Positions 26,257-36,389 are shown, counted from the stretch's first letter. The stretch: 64,000 nucleotides of DNA from an uncultured Chryseobacterium sp. (GCA_913778505.1 CAJYWD010000001.1:62001-126000), one strand, 5' to 3'. Translations and numbers: made by a program. Notes: generated by a model from the letters alone, not told the origin.

Positions 26257-27330
26257 TTAAATTTTGGATGACCGAAAAAAACCATCTAAGGTAAGGTGCT
26301 GTTCTGATTGATTTTTCATTTGAAGAATTACATCTTGTAAAAACAAATAAAATTCTCCACTTTCCAAGTGAAATGTATTATCAAGATTAATATTTAGTCC
26401 TCTAAACTGCAGATCCTCCAGAAGGCTGTCTGTTTTTGTTCCATAACTGATTGGCAATAGGGGAATGCCATACTTTATTGCAATAATATTGGCGTGAAAT
26501 CTGGCAGCAACAATCTGTGAACATTTTCCAAATTCTTGTAGAAATTCTGAAATACGACCTGTGTAATTTATTATTTTCGTTTCCGGAATGACGCCCTGTA
26601 TTTCCTTCGCAATCTCCAAGTCACCTTCCGCCTCGCAAAATGAAAATAGTTTCACTGTGAATCCACGATTAATGTAATCTCTGCACAAATTAATATGCGC
26701 GTTGAGGTATTTACCATAGGTATCTGACTTACCTTCTTTATGTTTTGGATTGATAATGGATATGCCTAACACATTATCTTCTCTTTCGCTCTTCGGCAGG
26801 TTGTAGCTCCACAAAATATCAGGGTAATATCCAGAATTTGATATTTCCGGAAATAGGTTATAAGAATACTGGTCCCTAAAATTAATTCTTGTAACTTTAT
26901 TAAACAGTTCAGAATATTTATGGCGAAATTCCGATGTATTGAATGGTCCGAAACTACAACCCATAAACCAAACCTTTTTATCTTTTGCAATAAAGGCGTC
27001 CGAAATTGCATTTCTGTATTGGTACACCTCCGGCCAATAACTTTCTTCCCTGAAAATACCGCCACCCAAAAAAAGCAAAGCATCAAAGTGATTGCTCATC
27101 CAATCGTAATCCTCCAGCTTGTTTTTAAACACCTTTGATTTGAGTTTATCTAAAAAGCTGTAAGGAAACCTGGTGACGTTCTTATAGTTTGAAAAAAAAC
27201 TATCATAGTTTTTCCCAGGATGAAGTGGCACGAAATCCACATCCGGATAGCTATTTGCTAAATGGTCCAAAAACATATCATCACCAATATTATAGGCCAG
27301 ATAGATGTCTACTAAAATCTTTTTACGCAT
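26257..27330 (-). CDS. Polysaccharide pyruvyl transferase family protein
   Basis: The 357-residue protein has the family pattern: N-terminal KKILVDIYLAYNIGDD, a middle LFLGGGIFREESYW and FMGCSFGPFNTSEF, and a C-terminal CSQIVAARFHANIIAIKYGIPLLPISYG, where the conserved His lies in RFHA. Such enzymes add a pyruvyl ketal from phosphoenolpyruvate to a sugar, giving a negative charge, though some relatives (CsaB/WcaK-like) act differently. It overlaps the GT2 gene by eight bases. Confidence 0.87.
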   Translation of the reverse strand: MRKKILVDIYLAYNIGDDMFLDHLANSYPDVDFVPLHPGKNYDSFFSNYKNVTRFPYSFLDKLKSKVFKNKLEDYDWMSNHFDALLFLGGGIFREESYWPEVYQYRNAISDAFIAKDKKVWFMGCSFGPFNTSEFRHKYSELFNKVTRINFRDQYSYNLFPEISNSGYYPDILWSYNLPKSEREDNVLGISIINPKHKEGKSDTYGKYLNAHINLCRDYINRGFTVKLFSFCEAEGDLEIAKEIQGVIPETKIINYTGRISEFLQEFGKCSQIVAARFHANIIAIKYGIPLLPISYGTKTDSLLEDLQFRGLNINLDNTFHLESGEFYLFLQDVILQMKNQSEQHLTLDGFFRSSKI

Positions 27331-28318
27331 GTTTGAAATTCTTCAAAATTTGATAAAGTCTCTCCTGTAAATAAGCTAAGGAATAACAACCATAATTCTG
27401 CATCATTATGTAAGTCCTGTCGTACAGACCCGATGGATGTGATAAAGCGTGTGTTCCCATCTTTTTCAATATCATTCTGTGGTAATATTTGAGATTCCGG
27501 ACGGAAGTATTCTGATCCTTTAGAGTCTTAATGAGATGATTGGATGTTCTCTGCTGAAGTTTATTATATACGGCAGAATCACCTTCAAATTTTCTAGAAA
27601 TCAAATCATTAAATAATAGAAAATTATCTAGATAAGATTCATCAAACTTCCTGCTGAGTCCCTTTTCATCTAAGCGGTTGTAAATATATATATTCTCGTA
27701 GCATATTGCTACTTCCTTGATACATTTTGCGTAGTCCGCCACGAAGACTAAATCTTCAGACATTTTTAACTGTAGAGGCAGCTTAAGATTGTGTGAACGA
27801 ACAACCTCTGTCATAAATAGCTTTGCCCACAGTACACCTGTCAGACCGTTAAAGAGATTATCTAAGAACTCTGACGAAGATATAACCGTTCTGGGTTTTG
27901 ATTTTTCGAAATCGTGCAAAGCTAATCCGGCTCTGTTGTACATACTCTTTTCATAATAACCTGCACATACCAGTTCTGCGTTTGGATGTTTTTCAGCCGT
28001 ATCCAGTAAACTTTTGAGATAGTGAGGTTCTGCCTGATCATCGGCGTCAAGGAATGTGATATACCTCGATGTTACGTTTTCAATTCCTAAATTTCTTGCG
28101 GAAGAAGGTCCCGCATTGGACTGCTGAAAAATTCTGAGACGAGGATCTGCATCAGCATATTTTTTAATAATATCCAATGAATGATCTGTAGAACCATCGT
28201 CAATTAATAGCAGTTCCCAATCTTCAATGGATTGGCTCTGAATGCTTTTTATTGTGCTCTCTATATGATTTTCCGCATTGTAAACGGGTACAATAATAGA
28301 TACTCTAGGTTTATGCAT
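27323..28318 (-). CDS. Glycosyltransferase family 2
   Basis: The 331-residue GT-A protein begins PRVSIIVPVYNAENHIESTI and has the LIDDGSTDHSLDI motif near residue 40 and the FLDADDQAEP metal-binding motif near residue 92. Its C-terminal helical part is typical of capsule GT2 enzymes such as EpsJ-like proteins. It is overlapped by neighbours on both sides by eight bases, so translation is coupled. Sugar unknown. Confidence 0.88.
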   Translation of the reverse strand: MHKPRVSIIVPVYNAENHIESTIKSIQSQSIEDWELLLIDDGSTDHSLDIIKKYADADPRLRIFQQSNAGPSSARNLGIENVTSRYITFLDADDQAEPHYLKSLLDTAEKHPNAELVCAGYYEKSMYNRAGLALHDFEKSKPRTVISSSEFLDNLFNGLTGVLWAKLFMTEVVRSHNLKLPLQLKMSEDLVFVADYAKCIKEVAICYENIYIYNRLDEKGLSRKFDESYLDNFLLFNDLISRKFEGDSAVYNKLQQRTSNHLIKTLKDQNTSVRNLKYYHRMILKKMGTHALSHPSGLYDRTYIMMQNYGCYSLAYLQERLYQILKNFKHA

Positions 28319-29444
28319 CCTTTAATCTGTTAAACAATTCTATCCATTGAGGCATTATTACATCCTCGCTAAATTTTCTGCTTTTTTCAATCGCTTTCTG
28401 ACTCATCTCTTTTCTCAACGGCTCATTCTTGATTAACTTAATAATTCTGTCCTTCAATACCTCCTTATTAAGTAAGGGAACGAGATATCCATCTTCTCCT
28501 TCAGATATAATATCTTTAGGACCGCACGGACAGTTGTAAGAAATGACGGGCAATCCCATTTGCATGGCCTCCACCAACACCATCCCAAAACCCTCTGCTT
28601 TCGAGGTAAATAAAAATAAAGCTCCTTCTTTTAAAACTTTCTCGACTTCCGAAGTTCTACCTTCTAAAAATACGTTAGATTGTAGCTCTAAGTCTACAAT
28701 CATCTTTTGTAAATTAATTTTGTCCGGACCCTCTCCGTATATATGAAGTGTCCAATCCGGAAACATTGCAACAATATCCTTCCAAACCATTATTTGATCC
28801 TGAAAGTTCTTGAAGACATCCAGTCTTCCTACCGATATCACTTTTTTGGATTTTGTATTATAATCAGCGGTAGTATTAAAAGAAGCTATAACGTTTGGAA
28901 TGACTGTATTTCCGTTTTTATAATTTCTCGTTAATCTATCCTCCTCGGTCAGTAAAACTACCTGGTCATACTTTTTCAACTGTTTGTTGTATAATCTTGT
29001 GAAAAACTTTTGTTTCAAAGAAAATTTTCCAGTGCTGCTCATCATCTTCACAGCTTTTAAAGATGAATGAGATTCTCGTACAGAAATTCTTCCAGGATTA
29101 AGATTATGAAGAAAAAAATCTTCGAAACCCCTTTCTACATTGATGACAATATCTGGATTTATATCATTGATTACTTTTTGATATTTCTTTTTAAGTACTT
29201 TAATTTTGAAAAAGAAACCTAGTATGGGAAAATTAAATAACCAGTGCTGGTATTCATTAACTTTCATATCAAGGACATCCACACTGTTTGCTATATCATA
29301 AGCATATGGCTGAGCATTTTGATTGGCTACCAATATCGTTACCTCATAGCCTGGAAGTTTCGATAAATAGTTGGCTTTAGTTATCAGGACTCTTTCGGCG
29401 CCGCCGGGTTTTGTCAGACTTCCTATGCAATATAATACTTTCAT
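28311..29444 (-). CDS. Glycosyltransferase family 4
   Basis: The 377-residue GT-B protein starts [20 protein letters not shown] and has VISVGRLDVFKNFQDQIMVW and the donor motif FTSKAEGFGMVLVEAMQMGLPVISYNCP. A CGPKDIISEGEDGYLV segment follows that is close to the equivalent of the GT4 gene at 23980. The start codon shares one base with the stop of the upstream acetyltransferase gene (TAATG). Confidence 0.87.
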   Translation of the reverse strand: MKVLYCIGSLTKPGGAERVLITKANYLSKLPGYEVTILVANQNAQPYAYDIANSVDVLDMKVNEYQHWLFNFPILGFFFKIKVLKKKYQKVINDINPDIVINVERGFEDFFLHNLNPGRISVRESHSSLKAVKMMSSTGKFSLKQKFFTRLYNKQLKKYDQVVLLTEEDRLTRNYKNGNTVIPNVIASFNTTADYNTKSKKVISVGRLDVFKNFQDQIMVWKDIVAMFPDWTLHIYGEGPDKINLQKMIVDLELQSNVFLEGRTSEVEKVLKEGALFLFTSKAEGFGMVLVEAMQMGLPVISYNCPCGPKDIISEGEDGYLVPLLNKEVLKDRIIKLIKNEPLRKEMSQKAIEKSRKFSEDVIMPQWIELFNRLKDA

Positions 29445-30067
29445 TATGCTTGGACACTGTATTTTTCAATGAACGCTGGTATATCCAATATATAGAAATC
29501 TGCCATCCTCTCTTTCACCAATTTGCTACCCCAATTCCACCACGATATTTGATTCAAAATTTCCACTATTTCTTCACTATGCTTATTCTTAATTATTTTT
29601 GCAGGAACACCTGCGGCAACAACGTAATGTGGTAAATCCTGGGTAACAACAGATCCTGCTGCTATTGTAACTCCGTTACCTATAGTTACTCCCGGTAATA
29701 TAATTACATTCATACCTATCCAGACATCGTTTCCAATTATAATTCCTTCTCTCTGACTTTTATTGTCTCTAATTTCGGCTAGGTTGTTATCGACTGTCAG
29801 ATTATTAATGAATGGATAGCTTGTAATTTTTGACATCGAATGAAAACCCTCGTCAACAATAAAATTTACATTATTTGCAATAGAGCAGTATTTACCTATT
29901 TTTAGTTTTGAGGATGTCCAACGCCACACTTTTGCACCATTATCATATGTTCGAAAACCCTTATCCGAATATTGGTCATCGCGCAAAAGTGTATAGTCAA
30001 GCTTTTTTAAAATTTGAAAATAGTCTATACCTAGTATTCGCCAGAAGAATTTTCGCAGTCTGATCAT
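29444..30067 (-). CDS. CatB-related O-acetyltransferase (left-handed beta-helix)
   Basis: The 207-residue protein has hexapeptide repeats in the order [20 protein letters not shown], then [21 protein letters not shown] and VPAKIIK. This is the signature of CatB/xenobiotic acetyltransferase-like trimers. The His in [13 protein letters not shown] near residue 73 is a candidate catalytic residue. It probably acetylates a cytosolic sugar intermediate of the capsule, distinct from the membrane acyltransferase downstream. Confidence 0.86.
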   Translation of the reverse strand: MIRLRKFFWRILGIDYFQILKKLDYTLLRDDQYSDKGFRTYDNGAKVWRWTSSKLKIGKYCSIANNVNFIVDEGFHSMSKITSYPFINNLTVDNNLAEIRDNKSQREGIIIGNDVWIGMNVIILPGVTIGNGVTIAAGSVVTQDLPHYVVAAGVPAKIIKNKHSEEIVEILNQISWWNWGSKLVKERMADFYILDIPAFIEKYSVQA

Positions 30068-30094
30068 AAAAAAGATTATGCTTATAAAAAGTAT

Positions 30095-31603
30095 TTAGAA
30101 TTTGGATTTTAAAAAATTAACCCCAAACTTTTTTTCTTCTGCACTAGTTCCCAATACAATGATTAGAGAAAGAACAATCAAAATAATGCTTAGAGATTGA
30201 AGTATAAATTCAGCCACAGTATCAGCTTTTTGTGAAAATAAATATTCGGATATGATCAGCCCTAAAGTTGCGAGAATTAATACTGGAGTGCCCACTTGAA
30301 TATTAAATGTTTTAATATCTAAACCAATCATCTTTTTCAGAAAGAACAGTCGGAATATAATTGCAACTATCGAATTGGCGATGAAAATCCAGTATAAATC
30401 AACTGGATTCTTATCAAACAAAAATATTAAATACGCACATGGGAAAATAAAAATGATGAAGAGACCAACAATTATTTGATACCACTTAATATCTCCGTGA
30501 GCTTGGGCACCCGTTGCCAGCGGGCCTACAATACTTTCTACTAATGAATATATAAGTGCTAACTTAGTAAACTGAAGAGTATACTGGGGTAAGTTTTTCA
30601 GCCAAAGATGTAGTATAAAGCTCAGATTAGCGAGCAATGGAATAACTATAATAAGCATCCCAAAAAACGAGAACTTAGCGCTTTTATATATTAAATTTAG
30701 ACTTTTATCTTTTTCTCCCAACGCATAATTCTTAATTATCTGAGGACTCGCAGCCATCTGAAAATTGGATACAAAACCACCGATAATACCTTGTACCATT
30801 GTAGAAATACCAAATGCAGCATTGGCTACAGGACCAAAAAATATGTTGAGCAAAATATTGCTTCCCTGTCCACGAGTAACCATAGCCAATCCTCCAAAAA
30901 GATTCCACCCAGAATAGCTAACTAGTTTCTTATAGTATAGTCTATCATAATAAAAGTGATAAGCAGTTTCTTTAAAATATTTTTTACAATATATCTTGTA
31001 GATCGTCCTAACTGTGAATATCACTACAAAAGTTGAAACAGAATACACAATAAGCTTATCACCACTCACTTCAGTCAATATCAGAACTATTATGAGTTTC
31101 AATATAGTCTCCAGAATACTAATGTAGGCATAAATATTCATTCTTTCACGAGCAATTAATAAAGCATTATATGGTACCTGAATTATTTCTAATACGAAAG
31201 CAATGATAGAAAATTGATATACCCAATTCGCCGCAACCAATCTATTAGCAGGTATATCTAGTATCTTATTCACAAACCATAAACCTAGAGTTTCGGAGAG
31301 TACGATAACAATAAGAGCAATTGCTATATGAATGTTTAGAGTAGCGTTAAATGTTTTCTGCAGCTGAATACTATCTTTACGACCAATGTCTGATGAAAGA
31401 TATCTTAGTGTTGAAGATACCATTGCAGAATTAAGAAATGCAAATGAAGTCACAATACCACCTACTAAACCATATATTCCATAATCTATAACTCCTAATG
31501 CTTGTAATACAAGCCTGGAAGTGTACAAGCCTACCCCCATGGTCAAAAACATCCTGAAATACAGAAATAATGAGTTTTTAGCTATAGTCCTATTATTTGA
31601 CAA
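30095..31603 (-). CDS. Oligosaccharide flippase, Wzx-like (MOP superfamily)
   Basis: The 502-residue protein has about 12-14 membrane helices and the flippase pattern near the N-terminus (NSLFLYFRMFLTMGVGLYTSRLVLQALG). The likely start is TTG at 31603, since the conserved N-terminus begins before the first in-frame ATG. It moves undecaprenyl-linked repeat units across the inner membrane. It lies directly after wzc and shares the AT-rich character of the middle of the locus. Confidence 0.88.
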   Translation of the reverse strand: MSNNRTIAKNSLFLYFRMFLTMGVGLYTSRLVLQALGVIDYGIYGLVGGIVTSFAFLNSAMVSSTLRYLSSDIGRKDSIQLQKTFNATLNIHIAIALIVIVLSETLGLWFVNKILDIPANRLVAANWVYQFSIIAFVLEIIQVPYNALLIARERMNIYAYISILETILKLIIVLILTEVSGDKLIVYSVSTFVVIFTVRTIYKIYCKKYFKETAYHFYYDRLYYKKLVSYSGWNLFGGLAMVTRGQGSNILLNIFFGPVANAAFGISTMVQGIIGGFVSNFQMAASPQIIKNYALGEKDKSLNLIYKSAKFSFFGMLIIVIPLLANLSFILHLWLKNLPQYTLQFTKLALIYSLVESIVGPLATGAQAHGDIKWYQIIVGLFIIFIFPCAYLIFLFDKNPVDLYWIFIANSIVAIIFRLFFLKKMIGLDIKTFNIQVGTPVLILATLGLIISEYLFSQKADTVAEFILQSLSIILIVLSLIIVLGTSAEEKKFGVNFLKSKF

Positions 31604-31626
31604 TACTTTAAAATTAGAAATTAACT

Positions 31627-33945
31627 TTATTTAATGATCTTCTGAAATAAATTCTTTTTGGTTTGGTCACTATAGTACCCATAGCCATATTTATAGCCAT
31701 ACCGCGAATACTCCGGCCGAACATTATTGAGCACAAAGACCATATTCTGAACCTCATTATCTCTTCGGAACCCGGCTGCAAAACTTACCATATCATTTCT
31801 TGTAAAGCCAGACTTGACGGTATAAATGACCATATCGGAGACATCTACCAGATGCAGGGAGTCGGAGACCAGCATGACCGGTGCGGAATCCAGAACAATG
31901 TAATCGTATTTCGTACGCAGATAGGCGATCATTTCATCAAATCTGGCCATGTCCAAAAGGTCGTTCGGATTCGGAGCCTTGGCACCGCTGAACATGACAT
32001 CCAGATTCTCGGCCAGCCCTGACGGCTGAATGAACTGCTCGACAGCAGCGTTGTCCGACACCAGATAGTCTGTGAGCCCCGTTCTGCGGTCTTTCATGTA
32101 GCGCTGCAGCTGCGGATTTCTGATGTCTGCACCAATGAGCAGTACGCTACCGCCACCGGCAAGGCTCACCGCCGTATTGGTAGAAATGGTCGTCTTCCCT
32201 TCGCCTTTAACGGAGGAGGTCACCAGAATAACGCCGCCCTTATGTACGGACTTGGAACGGAGGATGAATTTGATATTCGAGGTCAGGATCCTGAAGGACT
32301 CTGCAAATACCGTGAAATCATTTTTCTCAATCAATGGCAAAGCCGCATCGCTGTGCGGCACTTCCGAGATCACCGGTACGTTTCCGGCAATGGCCTCTAC
32401 ATCATCCTTGGAGCGCACCTTGCTATCCAGGATGTTGATGACGAAGATCACCAGCAATGGCAAAATGAATCCTGCAGCGAGCGCTGCGATGCGGATCTGG
32501 CTGTAGTTGGGCTTTACAATTCCAATGGTATAGGCTGGATTGACGAGCTTGGCTTTCGGTGTGGTGACTGCCAGCGTGATGGCATTTTCCTCGCGTTTCT
32601 GCAAGAGGTATAGATACAAAGACTCTTTCAGATTGCGCTGGCGTTCGATGTTGCGGAACACGCGCTCCTGAGTGGGATATTTGAGGATAGAACCTTTGTC
32701 CTGTCCGATTTCCTGATTGGTTTTGCCGATATTTTTCTGCAACTGCGCACGGCTCTGCTGGATATTATCGCGGATAAGAGCCTTCAGCTCGCCCAGCTCC
32801 TTGTCGAAAGCCTTGATGGATGGGTTGGCACCCGTAGCCTGGTTCAGCGTACGCTTTTTTATAAGAACAATATCGTTGTACTGCTTCAGCAAGGCTTCCG
32901 TAGTTTCGGGCATGCCCAGCCCTGTAGGAAACAACTGCTCTTTGCCGGACGAAGCCATATCATAAATGGCATTGAGGATCTGGAGCTTGGCAGATTCATT
33001 GTAAATATTCTCTACATTGCCGCTCAGTCGCTCTACGGCGATGCCTGCCTGAACATCCAGGTCGGTGAGCTGGTTGGCCTTTTTGAAGTTTTCTTTGTCG
33101 AGCTCGATGGTTCCAAGGTCTTTGGAGATCAAATCCAGGCGGTCATCGATGAACCTTGCTGTATTTTCCGCTTCGGCATTCTTATCGCTGATGCCATCCA
33201 GATTGTACTGCTTGGACAGCTCATTCAGAATATCCTCCGATTTCTGCGGGACTGCGCCCACCATTGAGATATCCATCAACAGTCCGTTGGGTAGCTTGAC
33301 CTCCAGACTGGATTCCAGCTGCGATTCTGCAGCGGCCGCACTTTTGAAGACCACCAGGTTTCTATATGGTCTGTAGCCATCCGGATTGCGGGTGATCACC
33401 ACATTGCCCCACGGCAAAGTGATGTTCTGTCCATAGCGAAATACATCGGTGCTGCCTTTCAGCGGTCCTTCGCTCAGCCTGAATGTCGACTCGGTAACCG
33501 GCTCTATGTAATACGTTGCTCCGCCGAAAGACTTGTTGGTTTGTAAAATCTTCCCGAAGTAGGGTGACATGTTATACAGCTCGATCTCCCGGATCTTGCC
33601 TTTGGCGAAAAAGCTGACGTCGAGGTTCAGATTTTTTACGACCTTCGAAATGATAGGTTTTGAAACAATGATGGCTGCCTCACCCTGCAGCTCGCCATCA
33701 TCGCTGATGCCCATACCGAGGTTTTTGAGGTCGCCCAGTGCGCCTTTATCATTTTTGGTTTCCTGAAACAGCAAGGTACTTTTGGACAGGTATTGCGGCT
33801 GGGTATATTTGAGGTAGAGCGACGCTGCTGCATAAAACAGGCCGATGCTCAGGATGATCCATGGCCAATATTTCAGGTATTTGCCGATCTCCTTTTTAAA
33901 GTTCAGTTTTTTCTGTTGACTGCTGGTCTGGTCTAATAATTCCAT
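31627..33945 (-). CDS. Polysaccharide co-polymerase / tyrosine autokinase (Wzc-like)
   Basis: The 772-residue protein combines a Wzz chain-length domain (membrane segments near residues 30-48 and 495-515, with a long periplasmic coiled coil between) with a cytosolic BY-kinase. Walker A is VTSSVKGEGKTTI near 590; Walker A' follows (LLIGADIRNPQL), and Walker B is YIVLDSAPVML. The C-terminus is tyrosine-rich (YSRYGYKYGYGYY), the autophosphorylation cluster. It controls capsule chain length and export with the Wza-like protein encoded just upstream. Confidence 0.94.
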   Translation of the reverse strand: MELLDQTSSQQKKLNFKKEIGKYLKYWPWIILSIGLFYAAASLYLKYTQPQYLSKSTLLFQETKNDKGALGDLKNLGMGISDDGELQGEAAIIVSKPIISKVVKNLNLDVSFFAKGKIREIELYNMSPYFGKILQTNKSFGGATYYIEPVTESTFRLSEGPLKGSTDVFRYGQNITLPWGNVVITRNPDGYRPYRNLVVFKSAAAAESQLESSLEVKLPNGLLMDISMVGAVPQKSEDILNELSKQYNLDGISDKNAEAENTARFIDDRLDLISKDLGTIELDKENFKKANQLTDLDVQAGIAVERLSGNVENIYNESAKLQILNAIYDMASSGKEQLFPTGLGMPETTEALLKQYNDIVLIKKRTLNQATGANPSIKAFDKELGELKALIRDNIQQSRAQLQKNIGKTNQEIGQDKGSILKYPTQERVFRNIERQRNLKESLYLYLLQKREENAITLAVTTPKAKLVNPAYTIGIVKPNYSQIRIAALAAGFILPLLVIFVINILDSKVRSKDDVEAIAGNVPVISEVPHSDAALPLIEKNDFTVFAESFRILTSNIKFILRSKSVHKGGVILVTSSVKGEGKTTISTNTAVSLAGGGSVLLIGADIRNPQLQRYMKDRRTGLTDYLVSDNAAVEQFIQPSGLAENLDVMFSGAKAPNPNDLLDMARFDEMIAYLRTKYDYIVLDSAPVMLVSDSLHLVDVSDMVIYTVKSGFTRNDMVSFAAGFRRDNEVQNMVFVLNNVRPEYSRYGYKYGYGYYSDQTKKNLFQKIIK

Positions 33946-33951
33946 TCTAGG

Positions 33952-34749
33952 TTATTTGGACAGCGTGATGATAAGCGTGGTAACAGCCACCAGAATACCG
34001 ATTGACTGAAATAGCAATGCCCTGTTCGGATTGGTACTGTTGGCGGCAATCTGTTTGTTTTTGTCTGGCTCCACATACAGGATGTCATTCTGCTGGAGGT
34101 AATAATACGGGGAATTGACAATGCCTGCCTCGGAAAAGTCGAGCTGAATCACCGAATCGCGCTTGGTCTCCTCGGAGTAGCGCAAAAGCTTCACCTTGGT
34201 CCTATCGGCATAGTCGGTCATATCGCCTGCCAGTGCTAATGCCTGGAAAAGGTTGATCCGCTCCGTATTCGTAGTCTTGGTGCCGGGAATTTTAACCTCG
34301 CCCAAAACACTGATGTTGAGATTGGTGAGACGGATATCTACCATAGGATCGGTGAGGTACTGTTTCAGGCGCTGCTCAAGATCCTCGCGCAGCTGCTGCT
34401 TGGTCATGCCCTGGCAATAGATCTTGCCCAATACCGGAAATGCTATGTAGCCCTCGGTAGACACGGTGTATCTGCTTCCTGTGGATGTGGAGGCCGCTGT
34501 TCCTCCGGCTGCATCGGAAGGATCGTTGGTAGAGGTCATGGTAGTGAGGTTGAACGGTTTCACCGCAATCTCATCAAATGCAGACACGGTGATCTCCAAC
34601 ACATCGCCTTCCTTGATCTTCAGTCCGCTATAACGGGCCTGGCTGGTCTCCTGCTCGAAGTTATGGTTGCTCATGTAGACCATGTTTTCCTTAGGCTTGC
34701 AGGCCGTCCATAAAATGCCAATGAGCAAAACGAGAAAATATCTATTCAT
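33952..34749 (-). CDS. Polysaccharide export lipoprotein (Wza-like)
   Basis: The 265-residue protein has a lipoprotein signal with Cys17 (LWTAC) as lipidation site and the polysaccharide export domain (IKEGDVLEITVSAFDE; YIAFPVLGKIYCQGMTKQQL near 112-131). An SLBB-like region follows, with a hydrophobic C-terminal tail (GILVAVTTLIITL). The short single-SLBB form with a C-terminal membrane tail is usual in Bacteroidota. It forms the outer-membrane export path for capsule. Six bases separate it from wzc. Confidence 0.92.
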   Translation of the reverse strand: MNRYFLVLLIGILWTACKPKENMVYMSNHNFEQETSQARYSGLKIKEGDVLEITVSAFDEIAVKPFNLTTMTSTNDPSDAAGGTAASTSTGSRYTVSTEGYIAFPVLGKIYCQGMTKQQLREDLEQRLKQYLTDPMVDIRLTNLNISVLGEVKIPGTKTTNTERINLFQALALAGDMTDYADRTKVKLLRYSEETKRDSVIQLDFSEAGIVNSPYYYLQQNDILYVEPDKNKQIAANSTNPNRALLFQSIGILVAVTTLIITLSK

Positions 34750-34796
34750 ATAAAATGCTGCAGCAGATGCTGCAGTGTAAAAGTTGGTCGCCTGTG

Positions 34797-35450
34797 TTAG
34801 TTGGTCTCTCCGATGTAATAACTCAGACCCAAAGCCAGGAATCTATTGTAAGTGTTTGCCACGGTGTAGTCTTTGTAAACCTTGGACAAACCACGGTCGA
34901 ATCTTAAAAACACGTCCCACTTCTGGTTGACCATCACACCCACCTTGGCAGACACTCCATAGCCGAAACTGTCCGGCTTGAAGCCCAATCCAAACTTGGC
35001 AGGATCAAACCCCTGAGCTTTAGCCTTTGCAACAGCATCGCCTTCATTAGTATTTTCAGAAACCAGGAATTCGAACTTAGGACCTACCATAAAATAGAGA
35101 TCGCCCTTGTAGCCATGGTTTCGCAAGTAGTATTTGAGATAGACTGGTACTGCTATATAGGTATTGTTGTACTTCTGAAGATTGTTGCTCTCATCCCAGG
35201 ATGCTCTTTCACCGGCGGTATTAACCTCCAGCTGCGGCGTGAGGTAGAGCCATGCCGAGTCATAAATATCATTCGGTACGATGGCAATATCTGCAAAAAA
35301 TCCCACCGTGCCTCCCCAATTGGCTTTGGATGCATTGTGAATGCCGGCCATAGAACCTCTGTGAACACTTCCCGTGACACCATATTTTATCGCCTGAGCA
35401 CTGATGGTTCCTATCATCAGCAGTAAACATATAACACTTAGCTTTCTCAT
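34797..35450 (-). CDS. Porin-like outer membrane beta-barrel protein, 217 aa
   Basis: The signal peptide is residues 1-19 (ICLLLMIGTISAQA). The mature part has alternating barrel strands such as YLTPQLEVNTAGE, DLYFMVGPKFEFLV and FGYGVSAKVGVMV, ending with LALGLSYYIGE. It is the first gene of the capsule locus as read on the minus strand. It may assist export through the outer membrane or be unrelated; no specific function can be assigned. Confidence 0.78.
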   Translation of the reverse strand: MRKLSVICLLLMIGTISAQAIKYGVTGSVHRGSMAGIHNASKANWGGTVGFFADIAIVPNDIYDSAWLYLTPQLEVNTAGERASWDESNNLQKYNNTYIAVPVYLKYYLRNHGYKGDLYFMVGPKFEFLVSENTNEGDAVAKAKAQGFDPAKFGLGFKPDSFGYGVSAKVGVMVNQKWDVFLRFDRGLSKVYKDYTVANTYNRFLALGLSYYIGETN

Positions 35451-35564
35451 GAAATTTCGTTAATAAAATTTGGGACGAAATTATGAATTTTTTATTTATT
35501 TTTAAGAAATATTTTTGATTGACTTGAAAATAGTAGATTAAATTAATTTAATATAGCATTTCAT

Positions 35565-36026
35565 TCACTGAATCGCAATGTTAATACTGTCGTATTCAAA
35601 GCCTTTTGACATCACGAAACGCGTGGTTTTTATCTTCTTTTGGTATTCCTGAAGCCCTTTCTGCTTCGCCGCATAATCTTCGTATATCTTCCGGATGGCT
35701 GCCAGATAATCATCTTCATCAATCTCGTCCATACATTTGGCAATTAATTTTTCCGTGATGCCTTTCTGTTTCAGATTCATCCTGATCTTGTTGCGTCCCC
35801 AATGCTTGATGTAAAACTTCCCTCTGATGTAGCTTCTGGTAAACCGTTCCTCATTCAGGTAATTCTCCTTTATCAGATACAGCATAATCTCATCCTTCGC
35901 TTCCGGAATGAGTAGAAATTCGCGCATCTTCTGTTCCACTTCGGCATGACAACGGTCCTGGTAAACGCAGTAGTTCACCAGCTTGAGTTTGATTTCGTCG
36001 AAAGTGTAGGATTTTTTTTCGGACAT
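35565..36026 (-). CDS. recX: Regulatory protein RecX
   Basis: The 153-residue protein is helical and has RecX repeats: YCVYQDRCHAEVEQKMREF, YLIKENYLNEERFTRSYIRGKF and HWGRNKIRMNLKQKGITEKLI, the last being the best-conserved RecX pattern. RecX binds RecA filaments and limits recombination. recA is not nearby. The sequence between recX and glyA is full of short tandem repeats. Confidence 0.9.
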   Translation of the reverse strand: MSEKKSYTFDEIKLKLVNYCVYQDRCHAEVEQKMREFLLIPEAKDEIMLYLIKENYLNEERFTRSYIRGKFYIKHWGRNKIRMNLKQKGITEKLIAKCMDEIDEDDYLAAIRKIYEDYAAKQKGLQEYQKKIKTTRFVMSKGFEYDSINIAIQ

Positions 36027-36028
36027 GG

Positions 36029-36360
36029 GATATGGTTGATGGTTGATGGTTGATGGTTGATGGATGGCTATTAGCTTTTTGCGGATGGCTTTTTGCGGAT
36101 GGCTTTTTGCGGATGGCTATTGACTGTTGGCTATTGGCTGTTGGTTTATTGCGGATGGCTGTTGGCTAATGGATAATGGCTAATAGAGGATCGCTATTGA
36201 ATAATTTCAGCTGGTATCTTGAATATCACATCCTCAACTTTGACTCTAAAATTTTTAATCTTTAACCTTGAATCTGGCATCTTAAACCTTGAATCTTGAA
36301 CCTTGCATCTTGAACCTTAAACCCAGAACCTTGAACCTTGAACGTCGCATCTTGAACCAT
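36029..36360. repeat. Tandem repeat-rich spacer between glyA and recX
   Basis: Runs of GGTTGAT (36031-36062), GGATGGCTTTTTGC units (36083-36118), GGCTATT/GGCTGTT units and finally CCTTGAA heptamers (36263-36345) fill this gene-free gap. The CCTTGAA units are the reverse complement of the TTCAAGG units near 17.5-17.6 kb. Confidence 0.75.
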
Positions 36361-36364
36361 TAAC

Positions 36365-36389
36365 GAAAAAAAGGCGCTGTGAAAGCGCC
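36365..36389 (-). terminator. Terminator after glyA
   Basis: On the minus strand GGCGCT pairs with AGCGCC across a five-base loop, followed by seven T residues. Confidence 0.85.
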
